Assembly: GCF_019710635.1 (NCBI RefSeq)
Contig: NZ_JAIFZS010000011.1
Coordinates: forward strand, 1-64,000
From: Mycolicibacterium xanthum
GTDB lineage: Bacteria > Actinomycetota > Actinomycetes > Mycobacteriales > Mycobacteriaceae
DNA length: 64,000 bases
Direction of reading: 5' to 3'
Shown: positions 61,422 to 64,000 of the stretch, one piece after another
Position numbering within the stretch: position 1 is the first letter of the stretch
Layout of the letters: every line of letters begins with the position of its first letter
Program-made: the position numbers and the translations under genes
Notes under the pieces: model-generated
The model's input: only the letters and a program-made list of their open reading frames with translations
Told to the model about the DNA's origin: nothing
Databases searched by the model: none

Positions 61422-63139
61422 ACCCGGCGCCGGCGTAGCCCCAGCAGCATCACGGCCAGACCGGCACCGAGCTGACCCAGCCACACCGCGTGCGCGGCGA
61501 TCAGCAGCGTTCGGTGCGTCGACGGCGGCGTGTCCCCGCCGACCGCGTAGACCGCGATATCGGCGTCGCGGTAGGCCACCGGCAGCTCCGGTGGCCGGTC
61601 CTGGGGACCCTCGACGACGACCCAGCCCACGCCCGCTTCGGCGAGGCGGTCGCGGTCGACGCCGGACACCACCATCTGCTGGATCTCCCGGGCGCGGGTG
61701 CCCTCGCCGGGGATGAGCCGGCCCGCGATGACGAGATCGCCGGTGCTGAGCACGTCGGCGCTGACCCAGCGGGGCAGCGGGTCCAGCACGGGTGCGTCCC
61801 CGGCCCAGCCGAATCGCCGCATGCTGTCCACGGGGAGCACGGCCACCGGCCGCGGGTCGGCGTTGATGGTCGCTGCCGCGGCCTGCCAGCCGGGTGGATA
61901 GTGCACCGGCACCAGACGGCCACCCACCCCCCAGGCCAGGTCCGGCAGCGTCGCCACCAGCGCCGCACAGCACACCGCGGCGGTGGCCACCGCGGGCACC
62001 CGCGGGCGCAGCGCGATGACGGCCGCCGCGCCCGCCAGCGCGTAGGCCGGCATCGCCAGTGCCACCCACTTCTGCCCGTCCCGGACCACGCCCAGGCCCG
62101 GCGCCGCCCGCACCACCGCCTCCACCGCGGCCAGGCCCGGGCCGGTCGCCGCCAGCGCGGGAACCACGACGGCGACGGCCGCGAGCACCAACAGCGGCAC
62201 CGCGGTGCGGCGCCGGATCAGGGTGGGCACCCCGGCCGCAACCACACCGAGCAGGACAACGGCCGAGGCGATGGCGAAAAGCGTTGTCCGCGAAGCCGGT
62301 ACCGCCTCTGCGTTCCAGATGCCACCCAGGCTGGCCAGGCTGCCCAGCGTGCCGAGGCCAGGCTCGGCGCGCGCCGCGAACGACGCCGTCCCCAGGTCGC
62401 CGTGCTGTTCGGCCCAGCCCGTCGCCACGGCCGAGGCGACCAGCCACGGCAGCGCAGCGCCCAGCGCCGCGGCCAGGCTCAACGCGGCGCAGACCCACCG
62501 GGGTCGGCCGTCACCCGGAGCCAGTGCGCAGGCCAGCGCGGTGAGGGCGGCCAGTATCAGCCCGGTCGGTGTCAGCCCGGCCAGCGCCACCCAGAACAGC
62601 ACCGCCCCGATGCCGCCGAAATGGCATTCCGGCAGGCGCCCTCTCGCACTTTCACTGCTGGAATGCCATTTCGGCGGACGGTGGGGCGTCGCTCCGCGCA
62701 ACCTCAGCACCGCGGCCGCCACCCACGGCAGGCTGCCGTAGCCCACCAGCAGGCTCCAGTGGCCCTGCAGCAGGCGTTCGGCGACGTACGGATTCCACAC
62801 CGCCACGGTCGCCGCGACGCATTGCCCCGCCACACCGGCGTCGGGCAGCACCGCGGCGACCAGCCGGGCCGCACCGTAACCGGCCGCCCACAGCCCGGCC
62901 ACCAGCAGTGTCTTGACCACGACCCCGCCGTCGAGCAACGACGAGGCCAGCGCCACCGCGAAATCCTGCGGCAGCGCCCGCGGCGCGGCCTCGGACAGGC
63001 CCAGCGCAGCGTCGGACAGGTAGGACCGCGGCGTCGACACCGCATCCCGCAGCAGCAGGTACCCGGGCGCTCCCAGCGGCCCCGCGACGGCCAGGGTCAG
63101 CGCCAGCGCGTAGACCGGCGGAATGAACCGGGCGATCAG
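61388..63139 (-). CDS. Polytopic membrane protein, Rv0226c-like, with a repeat inserted in frame
   Basis: A protein of about 583 residues with some ten to twelve membrane helices in the first two thirds and an extracytoplasmic C-terminal part, a layout like GT-C glycosyltransferases or lipid transporters; the exact role is unknown. No ATG, GTG or TTG precedes the first helix (ARFIPPVYALALTLAVAGPL). The only near start is CTG 63139, overlapping the previous stop as CTGA; otherwise GTG near 63040 would cut off a helix. Copy B of the palindromic element (62613-62677) is read in frame, adding about 22 residues (HRPPKWHSSSESARG then LPECHFGG). Confidence 0.75.
   Translation of the reverse strand: MIARFIPPVYALALTLAVAGPLGAPGYLLLRDAVSTPRSYLSDAALGLSEAAPRALPQDFAVALASSLLDGGVVVKTLLVAGLWAAGYGAARLVAAVLPDAGVAGQCVAATVAVWNPYVAERLLQGHWSLLVGYGSLPWVAAAVLRLRGATPHRPPKWHSSSESARGRLPECHFGGIGAVLFWVALAGLTPTGLILAALTALACALAPGDGRPRWVCAALSLAAALGAALPWLVASAVATGWAEQHGDLGTASFAARAEPGLGTLGSLASLGGIWNAEAVPASRTTLFAIASAVVLLGVVAAGVPTLIRRRTAVPLLVLAAVAVVVPALAATGPGLAAVEAVVRAAPGLGVVRDGQKWVALAMPAYALAGAAAVIALRPRVPAVATAAVCCAALVATLPDLAWGVGGRLVPVHYPPGWQAAAATINADPRPVAVLPVDSMRRFGWAGDAPVLDPLPRWVSADVLSTGDLVIAGRLIPGEGTRAREIQQMVVSGVDRDRLAEAGVGWVVVEGPQDRPPELPVAYRDADIAVYAVGGDTPPSTHRTLLIAAHAVWLGQLGAGLAVMLLGLRRRRVHSPQSSGDTR
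62613..62677. repeat. Palindromic 61-bp element, copy B, inside a coding region
   Basis: The left arm CCGCCGAAATGGCATTCCGG-CA (62613-62634) and the right arm (62656-62677) pair over 22 bp with one mismatch around a 21-bp loop. The arms are almost identical to copy A at 44358. From GCCGAAA to TTTCGGC the span is 61 bp. It interrupts the Rv0226c homologue without a frameshift or stop on the coding strand. Confidence 0.9.
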
Positions 63140-64000
63140 ACCGGTTTGTCCGGCGGCAGATCCGAGGGCCGCTGCGCGGGCAGTTTCTCGGTCTTGGCCT
63201 CGGCGCCGGGTACCGGTTCGCCGTCGTCGTCGCGGTGCCCGAAGAACCGGCCGCCGGTGTCGTCGAGCCCCGGATCGGTCAGCATCGACTCCGTCCGCAG
63301 CGCGAAGGCGCCCAGCAGCGCGCCGCCGATCAGCGCGACCAGGCCGAGTGCGGTGAACGTGATCGGCAGGATGCGGCCCCACAGTGCGATCCGGTCGCGT
63401 TCGTCCTGGGCGGCCGCGACCTGGGACTCGACGGTCTCCTCGTTGCTGGTCACGGTGTAGTCGGCGAAGGTGATCTCGGGTTCGAGGGCCTCCCGAGCGT
63501 AGTAGTGGTACCCGCGGTCGGCCTGCTTGACGATGGTGCCCGACACCGGGTCGACCCAGAAGGTGCGCTGGGCGGCGTAGTAGCGGGTCATCGTGATCGG
63601 CTCTTCGGGATCCTCGGCTTCGATTCCCCACAGCCGGGCCGGCGCGGTCGCCTGGCTGTCGGCGTCGTCGTCGTAGAGCGAGGCGTACTTCACCGGGTCG
63701 ACGAGCTTGCCGTCGGCGTCGAAGCCGACGTTCTGGGTGAACTTGTAGGTGGTCAGCCCGTTGACATCTTCCTCGCCGTCATAGTTGGCGTCGAACGCCT
63801 TCTGGGCGATCGGGTCGAAGAACGGGTAGGTCTTCTTCTCGGTGTCGAACGGGAACCGGTAGGTCAGCCCCTCATGCGGCAGCGCGATGTTGGTGGGCGG
63901 CTCCTCGTCCTCGATCGCGCGGGGCTTCTGCACCGCGCCACCCGGGTTGCTGTCGCTGGAGACGGCCATCGCGGTCTCGCGGTTGAGCGTCACGGTATCG
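63136..64000 (-). CDS. DUF3068 protein, Rv0227c-like (C-terminal part)
   Basis: The frame is open to the right edge, so the N-terminal part is missing. About 287 residues are visible: an extracytoplasmic region (GLTYRFPFDTEKKTYPFFDP, ITMTRYYAAQRTFWVDPVSG, ADRGYHYYAREALEPE), a membrane helix near the C-terminus (ITFTALGLVALIGGALLGAF) and a charged cytosolic tail. This is the DUF3068 pattern of Rv0227c, a conserved and probably essential envelope protein. The role is unknown. Its stop overlaps the start region of the next gene. Confidence 0.82.
   Translation of the reverse strand, partial: DTVTLNRETAMAVSSDSNPGGAVQKPRAIEDEEPPTNIALPHEGLTYRFPFDTEKKTYPFFDPIAQKAFDANYDGEEDVNGLTTYKFTQNVGFDADGKLVDPVKYASLYDDDADSQATAPARLWGIEAEDPEEPITMTRYYAAQRTFWVDPVSGTIVKQADRGYHYYAREALEPEITFADYTVTSNEETVESQVAAAQDERDRIALWGRILPITFTALGLVALIGGALLGAFALRTESMLTDPGLDDTGGRFFGHRDDDGEPVPGAEAKTEKLPAQRPSDLPPDKPV

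Overview
The window looks like a chromosomal segment of a Mycolicibacterium-type (rapid-growing) mycobacterium. Base composition is high GC throughout. GTG starts and 4-bp ATGA/GTGA overlaps are common. The gene content includes mmpL3, mmpL11, zmp1, WS/DGAT, many fadE/fadD/lip genes and a 13E12-family gene. From memory of the M. tuberculosis H37Rv map (not searched here), the backbone follows Rv0192 to Rv0227c, interrupted by several blocks that do not belong to that interval.

Layout. 1-1300: end of a DUF222/HNH (13E12) gene with an upstream LexA-type box, a thiamine-binding-like protein and an F420/PPOX oxidoreductase. 1484-6634: an L,D-transpeptidase, then a five-gene moxR3/DUF58/DUF4129 operon that in M. 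tuberculosis lies elsewhere. 6576-14483: zmp1, omamA-omamB, an Rv0201c-like gene, mmpL11, a decayed hemophore copy and an intact hemophore-type protein; these are cell-envelope, Mce-support and heme-uptake functions. 14489-18249: a PrrA/PrrB-like two-component system, a DUF3054 protein and an M23-like lipoprotein. 18271-30185: YbhN-like flippase, AI-2E permease, mmpL3, NYN protein, trmB, a pair of degenerate GTPase-like proteins (Rv0209/Rv0210) and GTP-type PEP carboxykinase.

30337-44315 is a lipid/CoA region: fadD4, a crotonase that looks circularly permuted, a GntR regulator preceded by a 27-bp tandem repeat, fadE3, a double-hotdog hydratase, a CoA-transferase, a YtcJ-like amidohydrolase, lipW, a fused two-domain acyl-CoA dehydrogenase, lipC and a WS/DGAT. 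44428-50171 is an accessory sugar module: a divergent ROK regulator, a three-gene ABC importer, a 3-epimerase-like TIM barrel and a sugar kinase of the FrcK kind. 50251-52686 is a lipO - broken fadD - acyltransferase block (Rv1426c-Rv1428c type) with a perfect KstR-type operator, followed by nat, a DHFR-like protein and a FadE5-like dehydrogenase. 56318-64000 returns to the backbone (Rv0223c aldehyde dehydrogenase, Rv0224c methyltransferase, Rv0225 glycosyltransferase, Rv0226c and Rv0227c). An MpaB-family oxygenase flanked by two related small membrane proteins is inserted there.

The most unusual items are a 61-bp palindromic element present three times, once inside the reading frame of the Rv0226c homologue; the apparent circular permutation of a crotonase; the MpaB oxygenase bracketed by paralogous two-helix membrane proteins; and the Rv0209/Rv0210 pair with degenerate P-loops plus a membrane hairpin. 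No tRNA, rRNA, CRISPR array or insertion sequence was recognised.
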